A stretch of 64,000 nucleotides of DNA from Enoplolaimus lenunculus (Eukaryota > Nematoda > Enoplea > Enoplida > Thoracostomopsidae): positions 30,252 through 94,251 of the forward strand of contig JASANG010002240.1 in assembly GCA_030248215.1 (NCBI GenBank), written 5' to 3'. Positions 1 through 15,500 of this stretch are shown here, piece by piece. Position 1 is the first letter of the stretch. The number at the start of each line of letters is the position of its first letter. Below the pieces are notes generated by a model. The model did no database searches, was not told where the DNA came from, and worked only from the letters and a program-made list of their open reading frames with translations. The position numbers were made by a program, and so were the translations under genes.

Positions 1-48
1 TAGGCTTAGGCTTAGGCTTAGACTTAGGCTTAGGCTTAGGCTTAAACA
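1..48 (+). repeat. TTAGGC telomere-type hexamer array at left edge
   Basis: About seven near-perfect TTAGGC units with one variant (TTAGAC). It lies in or next to the UTP20 gene rather than at a chromosome end, so it is interstitial. It may be the inner part of a TTAGGC-bearing element whose ends lie beyond the window. Confidence 0.8.
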
Positions 49-589
49 AAGCTTTCGTCAAAATTTTTCAATAAATGTTTCAACTGCAACCAAGAAGCGC
101 CGCCACCAGTCGATATACCAGTTTATTAATTAATGACAATTTCAATATCCGTCACGATTTCAATATCAATAACCCAGCATGCACAAAACGCTAATTGCTT
201 ACCCGAGGATATTTTGACTTTACGCATGCTATTATCAGCTCGCAAAACGGTTCTAAACGACTTAAATGATCAGTATTGTCCTTTGAAAACCGACCTGCTT
301 TGATCAGGCCATTTAAAACCTGGAACAATCAAGCTTCAAATTAAAAAGAACTATTTTGTGGTTGCCCCATTACTACTCACATTCTCGTATACGACGGCTT
401 TGGCTTCGTGTATCCTTTCTCAAATAATAATAAATATTATTTACCACCTAACTGTAATAAAACTTTGGAAATTTCAGCTATATTGTGTACTTCCGGTCCT
501 GTGACGATGCCAATTCTCTGCTCTTTAATAATTCTATTATTGTTACAGTTTTGTTAATAAAATAATATGAAACATACACAATCACTCAC

Positions 590-3500
590 TTGTAATGCAA
601 ATTCAACGAGAACGTGACGAGACGACTTCTTCAACGTAACTGCAGCAGGTCCTGCACGACCTGGTTCTGGCATTATGATATAGCTGTCAGGCTTCTCATG
701 CGCTGTTCTTGCATTTTCCATATTATTCCTAATCATACTAAACTCTTATGCATCTCACCAGTTTTAAGTCACGTAGTGAAATTATTTAAAAATAAATAAT
801 ACGAGCGAATCTATTAAACTGTACGTAGACTATATGATTTTTTCCACTTTAAGTCGACTAAATTTCAAAATCATAGCAAAAATTAATTCTCTGCATTAAA
901 CATTCACAGACGCATTAAACAAAAATATCACAGACAACGAACATAACGCTTTCTTCTAATGCTTTTAATCGTACAGATACGCTATATTCCCAAACATAAA
1001 CAGCATCAATAAAAACTAACTTCGTCGTATTTACTAAGCTCGAAACAGCAAGCAGAGGCAAATTGCTTTTCAACGTCGAATGCAAAACTATAAGACTTGA
1101 TAAGTATTTAATAGAGTCTGATGTAACAACACCGGCGCATAGCGCGTTCGCAATCTTGGAAATCATTTTCACTGAATTATGTTGTTGTTTAGTATCGAGC
1201 CACTGAAACAAAAAAGATTGATTATTACAAATACTGCGGAGTCTACTCCAACTTTTTGCATCATAATATTATTCTACGGCTACCAGTTTTGTTAAAACCT
1301 TCAAATAAGCACAATAATTGCTTATTGGTTTTAACAAATTTTTCGTTTGTGACCTTGCGATATATCACAACAAGAGCCAAGAACTATATGTGCTTACTTC
1401 TGTCATGCGTGTTAGTATTGCCTGCAGCCCGACTTCAGAGACCAGTTGTCCTAAAACTCCAAGTATTCGATAAATCTTTGTTCCACGCGCTTCCGGACAA
1501 TGCCTTCGAATCTCATCGACATCTTTTTCCTCCGCTACGACGCCGAAAAGCTCAGCTTCTGCTATCTGAAAACAGTCAATCACTAGTATGTGGATTGGTT
1601 AGCAGGACTTCAACCATCGCCCTAAATTCCTTCAAAAATCATGCTTAGATATTATTGCAAAAACCATCATTTCAATAAAATACCTTTCTTCAACAACCTA
1701 AGTCTAAAACCCAACCAATCAGAAGAATGCAGATAATTCAACAGTCACGATAAATTCTTACAAATCACGCTCAAACTTAAAACTTTCATTTAAAGAAAAA
1801 ACTTTCTCTCACAGTCTAATTGCTCGCTACACCGGTGTTACTCAAAAATCAAACAACTCTAATCAGACCACAGGATTACCTCTAGAACAATTTCAACTGT
1901 AGCATCTGCAGTGCTTGACGTTATCGTGGTCGACAGTTGATTTATAAGCGTGAAAACGGTGTGACCGAACACATGAAGCTAAAACAAAGCAATAAATAAT
2001 TACAAAAACGGTGACTATTTATATCACAATGTGCTACCAGTTTGCATCTGACCATCTCACTGTACTGTGTCTAGTTATATGCAAAATGTACACCTTTTCA
2101 ATAGTGTATATTCACTCCACATACACCAATGTTGTCTAAGACCGACACAGCATTAATTGACAGCTCATATTTAGTTTCGTAATGTAAATGATGAAATGGT
2201 TCAACTAACATACCGCAATTTTTAACTTTTAAATTAAAAGTACTATAATTCCACATTATACTATTCCAACCAATAGATAGCACTTCACGTTACCTGATAA
2301 CCGCGTGTAAGCAAGCACTGAATTTCTTTCACAACGTTGACCAAATATATTTCGCCAATTGTATTTACAATATTCACCAATGTTTTTCGCGTTAATTCAC
2401 GTACATCAAAAGATCTCGATTTGAGCAATTGACACACTTTCATTAGAACACTAAAAATCGCATTTCTATTTGCCACCCAGCTCAGGTCCATTTAAGGCTC
2501 AGCGCACTTTTGAGCCAACCGAAAGCGTTTTGTTTTGTTATTGGGGGTCGAAAGGTGTATGTCCGTCTGTCCGTCCGAAAAGAATCTAAGGAACCGTTGG
2601 ACCGATTTTGATAAACTTTTTGTTTGAAAGCCAGTTATCCTGGGTTGTTAACCTAGCATTGAGATTTTAACATTTTAAGCCGTTTATTAGCTACAGGCTA
2701 ATTTGCATAATTAGTTAAGCCTAATTTAGGACTTTCTACATTATTTCACTAAATAAGCAATCTAATTTCAGCAATAAAGCGTTCTTGGGTGCGACAAATC
2801 CGAACAAATTTACAAACCCCTAAAACCGTTAAATATGACTAGTTAGCTGATGACTAATTTGCATATTAGTTTAATTGCTTAAGTGTGTTCGAGCTTCGCT
2901 CAATACATGCAGTCCAAAATTTCCATTCAATTGTCCAAGCAGTTTATTTGGCAAAATATTAAATACAACGTGAAAAAATTTCTAGCAAGTGATATTTTGC
3001 TTTCAATACCAGCAAACCCCAATTCGGACTTTTTCCACCTTTAAACTTTGACAAAAATACCTCCTTACCCCGGCAAATTACGTTTCATAGCGCCATCAGG
3101 TAGCTTTTTTAATAATTTCACAATCGCCAGAGCAAGCGGAGCACGAAGCGATTCTTTCTCGACATCTTCCAGTGAAGAAACGCCAGCCTGTTGGCTTTTC
3201 CGGTGAACTGTGTCCGAAGATAACTGAAAAACCCACAGTCAATTTAAAAATTTTCTAAATTTTGCAATTGTGATGTCTAATAGATAGCAAAAGTGAATCG
3301 TAAACTTTTCCAAACAAAACATCTTCACCTATTAATGAAGAGTATCAATACACAAAAATTTATATTTTCAGAATAAACACCCGATGCAATTTGAAACAAG
3401 ATATGTGCGCCTTACTGGCGTTTCGCTAAGTAATATCTTCCTTACTCGTGAACACTAAGGTGGTTTCTGGAAGGATGCGACCGGATATTAATTTATCAGA

Positions 3501-6500
3501 TACCGGAACCAGATACGGATACTGAATATTTTACCGGAACAGGAACCGAACATTGTATATGTTAACATAATTTATTTTTTCGCTGTATTTTCAGCGTGCT
3601 CAAAGATTTCGTATGAAATTATTTAATGCAAAAACGTGTTTAACTCTTGCTCGCTTATGAAAGTTAAAAGTAGCTGAGACCGTATGTATCAAACCTAGAA
3701 CTTATTGATTTGTTCAGAAATATAATCGCAGCAATATGTTAAAGAAGCGAGTTTGTAAAATGCAGTTTTATGATACCTGGGCACCACAATCGCAAATATC
3801 CGGTGAAATATTGCAGGACAGCACAACGTTAGTTTATCGGGATACTTTGTTTCAATTTAAACATTTTATGTACAAACATACCTTTTTCGTGATTGCACGT
3901 TGTAGCTTTGGCAATATCTGCTGCATTACAATTGCATGAATACGAGAATTTTCCACCAACTGACTGGCTGCGGCGTTACCGCACATGACAGGATCTACAA
4001 AAAATTAAACTTTCAACCGCATGGTGACACTACTTGTTACTACTGGATAAGTAGATGTAGCAACTTTTGAACCACTGAAAAGCCGAAGCTTACAATGTGC
4101 TGATTTCCGCACCCACACTCACGTACAGATTTATTTACAACCGCGATTGCGTAGTAAATCGTTGCTTTAATCGCGATTGCGTACTTCATTAAATTTGGAA
4201 CACGGCTGCAATCACGTCTGTAGACGCGATTAGTCGTGAACATACGTAGTCGACCGCACGCACAGCAGACGCAATTGCTATTACTGAGCACTTAATTCTG
4301 TCTGTGAGTGCGCAGTTACGGAACATGAAAGGTTTAAGACAATCAACAGCATAAAACTACCGTTCACAGGTACAAGAGACATCGCCTTATTTTTACCTTA
4401 AAAATAAAAAATACCTTCCAAATGAAAGCGAGCCGTAAGTATGCTTTAAAAACAAACACTTACCAGACGCAACATCATCACTCATGACGTCATTGCATTT
4501 TGCTTGCTTACAATCTGCATCAACAGCTTCTGATAGTTCAAAATGAAACGCATCAAGTAAAGCTACAACCGCTCTGAAAATACAGAACAAAATAATTCAT
4601 CCAATCACTAAATATTACAAACTTTTTAATGCTACTCGGACGCACTAAAAACCGCTATGATAAACCTTCCTACCTAACAGTTTGGCGACAATATTCATTT
4701 CACACAGAAAGTAGCAAGATCTATAACCTCGCGACGGCTGAATATTTGGCTCCAGTTTAATATCCGGCAAAAAACCACACCCGACATACGGCTCAGGTGA
4801 CCTGTATCGTATAAGCTTGCCGGATGGATACCGTATATTTACGGTTGAAGTCAAGAATATTATGAAACAAAGTGTTTTTTCACAAGTCAACGTAATCAAA
4901 CATTTGCTCTGCATGCACTTCCAAACAAGCAAGTAATAAATTTTAGACCGCATCCTGTCTACAACTTTACCAATGAACCCGAAAATCTTACTTGATTAAC
5001 ACCCGCTGCTGTCCAGGATCGCGTTCAATCTTGGTCATATAATACTTCAGCATATCGTAATAACGACTCCAGTCTAGCCGTGACGCGATCGCCCCAAGCA
5101 AACTGACAACCTCGTCGAGTAACGCAGTATTCTTTTGATACCGATCTTCAAGCAAATACGGTGTGAGCATTGGTGCAATTAATGATTGCAAAGTTTCAGT
5201 TGAAAGTTGCGTCTGATTGGCACCCTTATTTGTTTCGATTGTTAATATATCGGTGTCATCAACTGCATGTGACGTTCCACCTTCGCCAGTTTGCTCCGTA
5301 GTATTCGTTTCCTGGTGATACTCGTTCAAAATGGTTCTAACATCTTCAACGTTCCCGTTCTCTCCCGCTATGCTCCATTTCAGTTGTTTGAAAGCACGAG
5401 ACCGGCGATGTAACTAAAATACAAAGTTGATCAAATCATACTAAAGCATTAAGTGTAATTAGCTAAACAAGGAGCCGATACCACCCAAATCAGTGGGGTC
5501 GGACTAAAATGCAACAACGCACGGTGGTGCATTTTATGCTATGTACCAGCAAGTCCGGTGTGCAATTTTCTGCAGGATGGCCATCATCCACCCTTGCTTA
5601 AAGTTTAACTACACTGCAAAAGCAGTCAGTTAAAAATCTAGATAACAATCACTGTTAAACAGGGTTGCTAAACTTTTAACGAAAAGTTCAGCAGTAGTTT
5701 ACGCCCCACTAGAGACAGTCGAAAACGACTGTCCCTCAGGGTGCAACCGGAATTACAATTTACCGGAACCGGAACCGGAATTTGAAAATTTTACCCGAAC
5801 CGGAACCGGAAACGGAAATTGAAAAATGCATTTCACCAAAAATTTCATTTTAATCTTATTTTTTGCTCTATTATTTGTGAAATAACTCAGTCGAACATAG
5901 GTATTTATTTTATTTGTTGTATTTTAGATTTTCGTCGTCGACTGAAGTGAACTCCACCATCAATGGCTTATATTCGGAGTACAAGTGGCTTCCAAAAGAG
6001 ATTCTTAAAAATTAGCAAAGTTAAGAAAACGGCCAAATTTTAACACCGGAATTTTTAAATCCGGTAAAAATTTACCGGAACCGGAAGGTGAAAAAATGCC
6101 GGAACCGGAATTCCGATTGCACTCTGCTGTCCCTATATTGGGTTTTTGGTATCTAACAGTGATAGTTTTGTCCATAGAGAGGGTTTCCCCGACGGCTAAC
6201 AGTACATTTATCACATTTTTGTTTCAGGTTCATTCAAAAATGCATCAATTACAATAACCAGAAAGACAATAATAATTCTTGTTACTACAATGTAAAATAT
6301 ATTTGTCTTGTGAGTAAAGTCAATTTTATGAGTGCGTTTTTATTGAGTGTTTTAAATTTGCGGCGCCGTCCGTCACAAAAGTCTGAAAATCGCGGTAAAC
6401 ACAAAAACATACCTGAATATGGCACAAATTTTCAAACAAATCTAGATCCCGGTCGTCACTTGCAAACGATGCCAAACCAAAACATCGCCGATAAGTTGGG

Positions 6501-6507
6501 AAAGTAA
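590..6507 (-). CDS. UTP20: UTP20 exons, C-terminal block present in window
   Basis: Exons read here: 6413-6507, 4992-5413, 4464-4573, 3069-3223, 2294-2450, 1880-1978, 1398-1565, 1035-1202 and 590 to about 700. The run is nearly continuous with human UTP20: DRDLDLFENLCHIQ, LHRRSRAFKQLKW, VVALLDAFHFEL, CQLLKSRSFDVRELTRKTL, LLTRGYQ, LHVFGHTVFTLINQL and LFGVVAEEKDVDEIR. The 4992-5413 exon carries an acidic, Thr/Gln-rich stretch absent from the human protein at this spot. A possible following exon around 435-520 was not assignable. The protein must continue left of position 1. Confidence 0.88.
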
Positions 6508-9500
6508 CTGCGACAGAACGAATGACCATTATAAACCGAAGCCGAACAGACTAGAAAAACATTATCAAACTTTAAACGGCTATACTTACTGCCGCTTGCA
6601 AACATCGAAGAAGGTTGAAACTTTATCATAATACGCTATCAAGTACACTTTAACACTTAATGCACCATTTAAAGAAAGGTCCACATTCTCAAATGTATGT
6701 AGCACGTATCACAATTAGTAATAGGTTTTCAAATAGGCAAATTGACGCAACTACTAATGTCAACTCGACTTAAAAGGAGGACCAATCAAGGGCAAAAATT
6801 CTGCCAATCCATTGGCTGGTTCGAACTTGACAGGAACTGCCTTACATGTGAGGATATGAGCGTAGCAGAGTTCCAACATAAGTTTTGCCAGAACTGGAAA
6901 AGAATTTCTTTGCAGGAACCGGAACAGGAGCCGGAACTTGAAATAATTTTCACCATCGACTTACTGTTGGATTTTCAGAAAAGGAATTGAATTTATGCAG
7001 GAACTGCAAGTGAATTTATGCAGAAATTCCGCTGCAACTGAAATTTAGGATGAACCGTGAAGCCTAGACGTTTAGTCCACCCCGACCATCCTATGGCAGT
7101 GGTGTGGTCACCATTCAAGGTCGATATTTTCATCAGCGAGTAGGCCCTATTGTTCATTCGCAGTTAATTTCATTAGATGCAATCAATTTATAACAAACTT
7201 TATATCGAGTCAAACGCTACGCAGGTGTGTGTACCATGTATATAATATATACTGACTTTACCGAAAACCCGAAAAAACACTAACTTCATTCTTTGATCTC
7301 AAACCAATTTTACACTGTGCAATAATATCATTCAATATTGCAACATGACTGGACTGCGCAAATTTCGTAATTGCAAACTCAACTAAAACCTGGAGCGCAT
7401 AAGCTCCAGTGTCTCGTATCGATATATCATCGGTCTACAAATAACATAAAAAAGTATAGGATCAATGCATCAGTCAGTACATAATCGTAATAAGAATGAA
7501 AGCTCTGGCTGTTACCATGAATTTCGAGGTACATCCTATGTTACAAATTTACATTACTCCCATGATTAAGTTTGAATCCTCTTTGCCCACGTCGATATCA
7601 ATGCCTCCGTCTGCAGTGTGTTTTGGCATTGTTCAACTGAATTAGATATTGCAATTAGCATTTAAAGCTTCAATGCCTGTCATATAATCCTCAATACGGT
7701 ACATACCTTAGTAAACAGAGTTGATGTGAATTCAGCTATGTTTCTAAATTCGCTAATATTACTAAAATATTTACGTTTCAAGCAGAACGCTGAGCGACGA
7801 TATTGCTCGGGAATTAGCATTTAAAGCTTCAATGCCTGTCATATAATCCTCAATACGGTACATACCTTAGTACACAGAGTTGCTGTGAAATCAGCTGTTA
7901 CTAAATTCACTAATATTACTAAAACTTTACGTTTCAAATAAAACGCTGACCGATAGCTATAAAATCGTATCATCAGCGACAAAAACCTTTATACAATGGC
8001 TTCCCACTCAGCCAAAAACGTCACTTCAACAAATACACAATACAATTACCTCACGAATCATAAACGACATATTGTGAACCAAATACAATAACGATTCCCG
8101 CCCAATCGAAAAGTCTACATCTGCAGCGTTCATTTGTTTTGCCATTTTTGTGAATTCAGTCAAAGCGCCAATTCTTGATTCAAAATCAGGCTCGTCAACA
8201 CGTTTTGGATTCCATGCGTTCAGCTGAAAACAAAAAATAACAAATGTTATTATAAAACCTTTGTAGAATGAAAATATCGGTTTGTACCTTGTTACAAGAC
8301 ACATTAAACTGAAACACGTCATACCCTTATTACAAACAAGATATTTTGACTCACAAGCCATCTTTAATAATTTACAAACACACACTCACTTACCTTTACA
8401 ATTAGTTGCGAAGTATCGCACAGACTGGGATCTATTATCGTATATGCCTTAAAAAATTATACTATTTTTAGCGTATAAACGTTGAAGAGAAAACCGAGGA
8501 AAGGAAAGCTGTAAAGACCTCAGCCAGTGAATATAACCTTGACTCATATTCTCAAGCGCACCATTTAGGCGATAGGTTTTCAAACGCTCGAAGTTACACG
8601 ACCTATCAAACTGCTTACATGTGTTATACACCGCTGCAATTCAACAGAGTCATTGTAAGCTAATTTTCTGATGAATGCCATACCGTAAAACCCAAGAAGC
8701 AACGAAGTAATCACTTCCTAAATTAGGCATGTTACCTGTGAACCGATCCTAAACGACGATATAAAAGTTAATTCTACACACCACAACCGACAACCCAAAA
8801 TTAACAACAATACTGATACCTTTAAAAGATTGCACAACGCTGTCCGGCAATTCTTATCTGTAAGCGAACTAAACAACTTTGCCGTTACTCTGAAATATTA
8901 ATTTACTCAATCCGCATAAAATTAATTTAAATAAACAAAATCTTCATTTCACAAGCTTAGCGTGATGGCTCATGCTTCAGGTATGCTAACAAATACAACA
9001 ACTTCTATCGTAGTACTTAATGTTTATAAATAAAATAAAATAATATTAATTTTTGCAACACTACCTGACAAAATTTTCCACCGACTGAGTTACACTTTGC
9101 AATAACTTTTGAACAGTGAGCAGGGTTCGTTCTTTCGCTTCCTACAAAAAATGTATTTTAGTTCAAAAAACACGCAACAAAAGTCATTGGCAAGAAGCCG
9201 AATATATAAAAAAAAATCACCCTTACAACATGCAACTGTATGCATTCCTGGCCAATTTTGATCTATACCTTTATATAACAATGAATGCCCAGTCAAAACG
9301 CACAGTAAACAGCATAAAATATTTGCGCTACTTTGTTCAAAACAAAATCAAGCCACAATGCTAGTGCTAGGCAGTGAAAATGACGTTCCTTGCAGATATT
9401 TCACGGAAATGACCCCGGATTCAACACGTAGAAATTTGAGGACCGACAGATTTCAGAATGAAAATGAGATAAAAATCAGAAACAAAAAATTCGCAAATTT

Positions 9501-12500
9501 TTGTATTTTTAGCACATATTTGCTTACGTTATTGCTATTTGGAAGCTTAGAGGTGGCGCTGCGCTAGCAATATTTTTGCCTTTTCATTCATACAAGTAAG
9601 TATGATTTCAAACCAGATGAGATTTTCGAGTGGAAGGGAAATCTGGTCGAGTAGGGAGAAAGGTCCCCACTAGCGAAATACCATCGAAACAAAACCAATA
9701 ATTTTCTTCGACAATTTTCCATCTGTTATAAAAAGTTAGTTACGATCTCAAAAGTAACCTTATTACACGAAAGGAAAAACGTGCAACAAAGATAGTTCCT
9801 TCACTAATTCTAACCTGTTGTTTTAACACTTCTTTATCGAGCAACATCAACAACAGTGAAACAATTGAACTGGCTTGATGTTCATTGGTGAAATACTGAG
9901 CTATTCTGAAATACCGGCGCAGCGCAGTAATCTCACATGCAATAGTACTGTTAACGTGCAACACGACCAATAACAAAATGACTGAACTTGGCATTCCTAG
10001 CTAAAAACTATTGTTGAATACTACAAATGAAGATAAATAAACTAGAAAACCTAAATAAACTTGAAGACATAAATAAAACCTTAATCATGAAACATATTGG
10101 TCACTAAGTTCTGAACAATTTTAGTTGCAGCAAGTCTTCAGCAATTATCTCCCTATTATACAATGCTTACCTCTCCAAAATCAACAAATCTTGAGACGAT
10201 AAAATCGTTCTTCCTTTGGCAGTTGTAAGTTTATGTTTAATATAATTTACCAAAGCTTCAAAATATGGATGCAAAATTCGAGTTCCAACATTTACGTCTA
10301 AAAACAAAAATTATTCAGTTCAGGCATTAATATCTAAAACATAATTGAGAAATGATGCCAACATACGCTCGGACCAATGATCATATTGTAAAATGTGCAT
10401 TGACGATTGAAATTATGGATACTTTTTGCATTCAAGTTGTCATATGTTGCCGATTTTGTAATCACCAACTGTAGCCCAGTTTGTGATAGGTCTTGTAACA
10501 TTCGAATTAGTGAATAATAGCGAGCTTCTAAAATGAACACATGTTTCAAATTTGGCTTACACACTGCAAGAGTTCGTAAGTTTAAAAACCTATCACGAAC
10601 TGATGAACGCATTTAAGAATATGGGTCCTGAACTCAAAAACTCACCCGGATTTCCAGCAAGCGGCAGCTTATCCGTATCCACATTGGATGCTAGTCCAAG
10701 CTTCGATTCATCTTCTGACATCGTAAGCGTTAACAAATTCGCAGCCAAGTTCATCACATTCCCGCACACCTTGCCTTTTTTTCCGTCCGCGACTTGCCCG
10801 CTGAACATCGCAAACAACGTTTGCAACAGCTTAATTGATTCAAAAATTTTACCACAACCGTTGCTACTACCCCAAGGAACAACTTTCTCTTCTTCACCAG
10901 AATCCAATCCTTGTTTCTGACCAAATAATCCACGTACGATGTTCAAATCGTTTTCAGTTGGGCAGTCAAACAGAAACGAGTGAAGCCGGGGTGCACTACT
11001 CCAAGCTAGCGCTAAATTTAGCAACGGCTTACAACTGTTTGCTTCATAACCTGCCAATGCTATTTTGAATGTTTGTGGCCAAATCAGCGACAAAAATAAC
11101 GCCCGAACTTCCGTACGATCATAAACGTAGTTATCAAAATGCAGAGTAAACTGAAAACAAATATTACGTTAAAACGTAATCACAATGTTTGAACCTGAAC
11201 CGGAACATAGAAAATGTTCAACATATAAGATTAGCAATCAAAAAGTTTACAATTGGTAGATATAACAACCATAAAACGAGCAATAAATTAAAAAGTATGC
11301 TCAGTTCAATTGAGACCAGAGATTGACAGGTAATTTTAAAATTCATAAAAACTTTCTCGACTGTGTACCTAATAGTTTTGCAGTTCCCTCACTGCGTTAG
11401 CCAAATTTAAACCCAAGTAAACTTGTTCAGTCACAGCCTAAAACTCAGGCATATACCTGTTTTACTCGATCTATCGCCAAACTCTGTAACACTTTGAGTA
11501 GCTTTCGAAAGTTTGTCGCAAGCTGAGAACGTTGTGCGTTTAATTTTGACGCTATTGCACAACACACGACAATAACTTGGAAAAACAACCGCCTTCTGGA
11601 TTCTAGTAGGTGACCAATATTTTTGATTACGTCACCAAGTGTAGTCAAAATCCTAAAAAATACGAACAATTTTAATAGAAAATTAAATACACACGGACGG
11701 CAAATCATATTTATGTGATTGGTACTGTGCTATTCGCTGTAAGATCTTTTCACGCTCAATTTAGTTCTGCGACAAAAATTTAAGTGAGTTACATATTCTT
11801 GTTTGAATTACGAAAAAACTGAAGGTTCAATCATGGCGGGGACCAAACCAAATAAAGCTAAACCCATTTTCCCAAAAGGATACAAATCACTACAGGACAG
11901 AACATTCTAAAACTATAAAAACAACGTCAAAGAAACTCACCCGATAAGTTTTCGCAATGGAATGCTACGACGAACATCATACGCTTCAAATACCTTTATC
12001 ACAAGTAGGTCAACGGACTCGCCTAAAATCATTACACAAAACAATAAATACCAGATAGACATTTAGAAATAACGATTCATAATTTGACATAAGACGATCA
12101 GAGAATTCCATTATAGTACCCCGAAAAAATACGTCCAAAAACTATGTATAACCCATAATAACGTTAAAATGTTTATATTTTGCAAGTTTGCTTGATCTTG
12201 ATCTGATTCATGGCGTAAATATATTACGCACAAGTTGGTTCATTCTGGACATTTCAAAGTTAAATTAGCCTCATTAGAAATAAATACTACGCAAGAATAA
12301 ATACTACTAATGTGAACTAAGCAAAAATTTTAAGGGAATGGCATAGCCTTTAAAACCGCAGAGCAAAAAACATAGTTGCACAGCATATCTCATTCCATCG
12401 CTAATCTAGAGAACTAACATGCATTTAAAGGCAACAGACTTACAAAAGTAATATCGTCCTTTAATTTCATTTTAAAATTTTCCCGTTAAAATCGCAGAGC

Positions 12501-15500
12501 GATACGCTCTATATAAACAGGTCATATTGCTTCTATGTTTCAATTAACGCAACAGATTGTAGAACTTTTCTCTCCGAGTTACTTTTCAGATAAATGTGAT
12601 CAAAAATAACATTAACGAACATTTTATCTCTCATGTTTGCAAAACCCTGATTGAATGCCCGGTGTACCAAATTCAAACAATTATTTATTTCACTGCCTGT
12701 ACCTTCCGAAATCCAATCTGACACGCTTGCAATCATTAGGTTAACAAATACTGACAATTCGTCTTGGTTACAGCCACACAAAAACCGAAGTATTTGCCGT
12801 CTCACAACGCTGGATTTTCCATGAAACGTCAGCCGGCCGTATAAAAATCTATAATTAATTAAAATAACAAAATTTTGTAAACCAGAACTCTGCGCCAAGA
12901 ATACTCTCACCGTTCACTTAAAGATCTTGAATGAATATCGTCCAAACCTTACACATAAAAACGCGAAGTTTCAGATTTTAATCAAAAAGCACAACATGGG
13001 TGTTATCTGCACATTCCTTATTTTATTTTGAATTAATGTCAATTAGCAGTAATTCGGTGGTGCATTATATTTGCAATTCCTGTTCCGGTGAGTAAACGAA
13101 ATCATATGTTCTTGTTCCTGCTGCTAGTGAAATGTTGTGTTGGAACCATGACTGCTACTGCATACCCAAGCGACCACGATCCATTAATCACACTCTAATG
13201 CTTAATGTTTCCGCCTAATGAGTTTACCTTAGCACCAAATCCAACAATTTCGTTCGATGTTCAGGAGCAATAGAGCTTTGTTCGGTATCCACAGCAAACT
13301 GAACGAGACCTTCGTTGAACGTTTTATCTTCACAGAGAAGCTCAATATACGATCGATAAGGTTGAAGCCATGAATATTTGTACGCAAATACACACTGTAG
13401 TACTAATTTTTGCACCGAAATACTGCTGAATAGCAATAATTCATTGTACAAGTTCTGAAAGTAAGCGAAAAATTAGAAAAAAATTGTTTCGTCGTTTCGC
13501 GTACCACCACCTACTATACTGTTGACCATACCAACGAGGTAATACGGCAGTATCAATACATAAAACAAAATTCTACACAAAATTTTGCGAATACTTGTCT
13601 ACATTTGCAAAACTAACGGCCTAGTGTGGTCCACAATAACGAAAATATGGATGGGTATAAGTTGTTTCATTTCGAACTGTGCGTATACCATCAGACAATA
13701 TTTGCATTAAAACAAAACCAATCTGATATTTTGTTAAATAACTTAACATGTTTCTTTGGGATCGTGTAAAACGTCTTACCCACAGCTGTGGCTCCTTCCA
13801 TAAAGCTTGTGGATTGTGATACGCAGCGTACAATTCTAAATATGCCGTAAGGGTTCGCATTACACCATTTTGCGCCGTTTTTCGGTCAAATTTCTCTCGA
13901 TGCTCTGAGTCAATTACAAATGCTCCTGACTGATCATCATCTAGGACTACTCTATCTTGCTTGTCCACCTCTGATACATTCGCGAATAGCAAATTCTGGG
14001 ACTTTGCCGCTCCCATAGCAGGATGTCGAAATTCTTCACTAAATATTCAGAAAGACCCAATGGAAAAAACTACATTGCACAAAATTTAAATTGACACCAT
14101 ACTTGCCATAATATTGCTACAGAAGTCCACGTTTGAACAATATAATATTCAAAGCTTTCAACTCTTCCATCAAACAAATACGTACTGTTAAATCTGTTTA
14201 GTAGCCCTCCATTATTTTATTTCAGTATAACCAGTCAAAAGTAATGAGTTTATTAGTATTTTTTGAATTTGAACTATAAAAACATATTCCCGCGTCGTTT
14301 ACGTACTCGATAAACCGAAAGAAAAATTGACTAATCATTCGGTTCTTCGGTTCAAATACTGAAGCGCACATCTTCAACAGCTTCAAAATAAGCACTCGAA
14401 AATTCACGTGGTCAACTCGTAATTCAACTGAAGATACACCACAGCAAGCCGTTTTAAAATTGACTTCGGCAAAAGTATCCTGACAACCAGTGAACTTCTC
14501 GGACAGATCAGCAGACGACTGTAACCTGAACTGGGCAGCCGCTAAAATAATGATCAGAAGGCTGAAACTAGAGTCCGTATTCTCAGACGTGTATAGCACC
14601 TACGACCAGTTAATGATAAGTCGTGTAACTTTCGAACCAATGAATAATGAGGCTCAAAATTATGTACATTTTTCAAATTTGATTTGCCCTACTGCTGTAC
14701 CAATGCTGCGATCCTCAACTGCAGGAGTACGTTAGTTTGAAAACCTATCGTTATGTGATTGTGAGAATATGGGAAAAAGAAACAAAACGCAATGACAAAA
14801 TGTTTTCATCATCGTACAACAAACTATGGACAGGTATTTTTATTTTATATATGAAATGGATGCTAATACAGTAAGCAACAAATTGAGAACCAAAACTTGC
14901 TGGTTCACTTACAAGCATTGTTGGAACAAACTTCAAGCAGATTCTCCACAAACCGCATCAGCAATGCTGAGGGCAATCCATGGATATGCGTTGCTAACGT
15001 GTTCAAAACCGGGTCCCAAAGCAATGAAAAATTAATGTACAGGCAGCCAACAAGGTACTGGATACCCATCTGGAACAAAATTATAGTACACAAATGTTCT
15101 AAACTCAACAAGAAAATATTAGATGAACGTAGGTGAAAACGAATTATGTACGAATAACAAGACCAAAACAAACAAACAAACAAACAACAACAACAACAAC
15201 AACAAAAACAACAACAACACATTTCATGTTCTTTGTATCATAACAGATGTAGAATCCGCGTCTCCAGCTTAGTAATAATAAAAATTGTGCTTCTAATTTA
15301 AAGCACTTTAACATAAAAAATCTAAATTTTGTTGAAAAATAACTTTGAAAAACACAAAAATCATCATGTTGTTACCGTTTCATAATCATCGCCCACAAGT
15401 TTAATATTGCAGTAAGGTTGCCAACACAGTTTGCCCACAAGTCTCGCTTTATCCCGGTACGTTGCCATATCACATTCGTTATTTTCGATCGCAGAAATCA

